The position numbers were made by a program, and so were the translations under genes. From IMG/VR virus record IMGVR_UViG_3300048834_001327, positions 1 to 40,109 of that record: a stretch of DNA of 40,109 nt, one strand, 5' to 3'. Under the pieces are notes generated by a model. That model did not search any database, had not been told where the DNA came from, and worked only from the letters and a program-made list of their open reading frames with translations. This document shows positions 38,883 through 40,109 of this stretch, in pieces. The DNA is from a virus. Numbering within the stretch: position 1 is the first letter of the stretch; the number at the start of each line of letters is the position of its first letter.

Positions 38883-39113
38883 TCACGGACAGGTGCAGTC
38901 AGACTTCACTAGCTGCCACTCTCCGTCGATCTCGGTGATGTTCATGACGAGCGTCAGCGCCGCCATCATGTATTTGGCCCCGTTGATGGTTAGGCCAGTG
39001 CGCCGGGCGATCTCGGCCATGGTCAGACGCTCGCCGGCGTCCAACCACTCTTTGACCTTGACCGCCCGTTGATGTGCGTTCCACTCCGCTGCCCGCTCGT
39101 CGATCACGGTCAC
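38883..39113 (-). CDS. Small HTH protein
   Basis: 76 residues. AGERLTMAEIARRTGLTINGAKYMMAALTLVMNITEIDGEWQL is a winged-HTH pattern (helix, MAEIARRTG turn, recognition helix, wing). Overlaps the upstream gene by 4 bases. A local regulator is likely. Confidence 0.72.
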   Translation of the reverse strand: MTVIDERAAEWNAHQRAVKVKEWLDAGERLTMAEIARRTGLTINGAKYMMAALTLVMNITEIDGEWQLVKSDCTCP

Positions 39114-39331
39114 TTCCCGGCGTTGCTCAGTGCCATTTCCACAGTCCGCTGCACTTGTGTCACCAGTGCCCCATACTGCTGAACGTAGACCTTTTCCCCT
39201 TGTAGGAGGCGCTGCACCGCGAGGTCGACATCGCCCACTACCCCCATGCGCTGGGCCGCCGTGCCGACCACAAGGCGACTGTCCTCAACCCACATTTCGA
39301 CGCTGGGCCGAACCCCGCCCGCATGTGCCAT
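39110..39331 (-). CDS. Hypothetical protein
   Basis: 73 residues from ATG 39331 (GGAGG upstream). MWVEDSRLVVGTAAQRMGVVGDVDLAVQRLLQGEKVYVQQYG; no family recognised. Coupled to the HTH gene by overlap. Confidence 0.65.
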   Translation of the reverse strand: MAHAGGVRPSVEMWVEDSRLVVGTAAQRMGVVGDVDLAVQRLLQGEKVYVQQYGALVTQVQRTVEMALSNAGK

Positions 39332-39340
39332 GCTGCCCTC

Positions 39341-39667
39341 CTACGGAGCCTCGGTGATGGTTGACTTGATCCCGACTTCAACCCGCAGCATCGCCGCCGC
39401 AGACAGGTCGCTGCGTCGCCTGAGCAGCGATTCGAGGTAGGCGTTGCGCTTCTCTAGGCACTCGTTCTCATAGAGCATCACCACCGACTCGGTGAGGTGA
39501 CGCGCGGCGCTGGCCCGCAGCTGCGCGTTGAGCCGTTGTGCCTCCTGCAGATCCATGCGCAACGTGGCGTTGTCCTGACAAAGGCGGGCAACGGGCGGCA
39601 GGTGATAGAGGAGTTGTTCGGCGTAGGTGACGACGGCTAACCAGAGCAAGGCGAGTAGGGTTTTCAT
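39341..39667 (-). CDS. Hypothetical protein with N-terminal hydrophobic helix
   Basis: 108 residues. MKTLLALLWLAVVTYAEQLLYHL could be a signal anchor, followed by coiled-coil heptads (LCQDNATLRMDLQEAQRLNAQLRASAARHL). Overlaps RusA by four bases. A spanin-like role is possible but there is no lipobox. Confidence 0.6.
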   Translation of the reverse strand: MKTLLALLWLAVVTYAEQLLYHLPPVARLCQDNATLRMDLQEAQRLNAQLRASAARHLTESVVMLYENECLEKRNAYLESLLRRRSDLSAAAMLRVEVGIKSTITEAP

Positions 39668-40005
39668 GCTGGCTCCAAGATTTCGACTTCGACGCGTGGA
39701 TTGTGTTTGTCATCAAACTGGCGGGCATGGATTTCGACGATTTGCTTGTCGTCGGCATAGAGGATGCCTTGCAGCGAGTCCAGGAGCACCTTGATCCGGT
39801 TATCCAGGTCGCCGCGCTTGGCCTCGCGGTAGACATCTAGCCGAATCGCCACGTCGCCGCTCAGCATCTCCAGGCCATTGGTACAGGCAATCAACGCCAC
39901 CTGCTGCTTGTACGCTTTGGCCTCTGCCGAGACGACCATGCGGTTGCGGAACTTGCGCCAGTAGCGGTTGGCGGAGATTGGCGGGGGTAGGATGAGGCGG
40001 GTCAT
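39664..40005 (-). CDS. rusA: RusA-like Holliday junction resolvase
   Basis: 113 residues. RGDLDNRIKVLLDSLQGILYADDKQI carries the RusA catalytic set (D66, D68, K72, D86), and ANRYWRK near the start matches the family. It resolves branched DNA left by phage replication and recombination. Full length for the family. The start overlaps the upstream gene as ATGA. Confidence 0.92.
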   Translation of the reverse strand: MTRLILPPPISANRYWRKFRNRMVVSAEAKAYKQQVALIACTNGLEMLSGDVAIRLDVYREAKRGDLDNRIKVLLDSLQGILYADDKQIVEIHARQFDDKHNPRVEVEILEPA

Positions 40006-40109
40006 GGTTGCACCTCATCCGCGGCATACTGCTCAAGCCAGTCGGCGGCTTCCATGAGGTCCATGATCTTGCGTTCGTCAATGTCGGGAAACAGGTGCTC
40101 GAAGCCGTT
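40002..40109 (-). CDS. C-terminal end of a gene cut by the window edge
   Basis: The last 35 codons of an open frame coming from beyond 40109: NGFEHLFPDIDERKIMDLMEAADWLEQYAADEVQP, acidic and helical. It overlaps the RusA start as ATGA. Too short to identify. Confidence 0.6.
   Translation of the reverse strand, partial: NGFEHLFPDIDERKIMDLMEAADWLEQYAADEVQP

Overview
The window is high-GC bacterial DNA that looks like two mobile elements lying back to back at one tRNA-Lys gene. The organism cannot be fixed from sequence alone. The two tyrosine integrases resemble those I associate with Chloroflexota (Anaerolineae-like genomes), but this is a recollection and not a search result.

Left region (1-8362, all genes on the minus strand). 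Reading away from the tRNA there is a tyrosine integrase, a two-helix membrane protein, a coiled-coil protein, a small hypothetical, a LuxR-type HTH regulator, a ribbon-helix-helix protein, a conserved hypothetical, and an 893-residue primase-polymerase/helicase. Directly beyond the helicase lies a 234-bp cluster with twelve CGTCAG/CTGACG hexamers that looks like an iteron replication origin. Two small genes follow. No virion or conjugation gene is visible here, so this half resembles a self-replicating integrative element or phage satellite; it continues past base 1.

Centre (8363-9770). A tRNA-Lys(UUU) gene with its own promoter sits between the left integrase and a second, clearly homologous integrase facing the other way. 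After it comes a strong sigma70-type promoter with two operator-like repeats spaced 20 bp apart.

Early operon (9772-17409, plus strand). About nineteen tightly packed, mostly very small genes. Recognisable ones are a candidate single-strand-DNA-binding protein, a LuxR-type HTH protein, two zinc-knuckle microproteins, an HNH nuclease, a phage protein of unknown function, a MazG-like pyrophosphohydrolase and a DEDDy 3'-5' exonuclease. The operon ends at a clear intrinsic terminator.

Late region (17658-40109, minus strand). A long-tailed (siphovirus-like) HK97-type virion module. In transcription order (right to left) it has RusA and small proteins, a membrane coiled-coil protein, a multidomain endolysin, an LLH-type holin, small and large terminase, a portal-MuF fusion, a gp10-like protein, a protease-capsid fusion, a decoration-like protein, head-tail connector genes, tail tube candidates, tail assembly chaperones joined by a textbook -1 frameshift signal, tape measure, tail tip proteins and a large tail fibre. 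The early and late operons converge near 17.5 kb. The right-hand element is therefore a prophage or phage genome whose replication genes and right end lie beyond the window.
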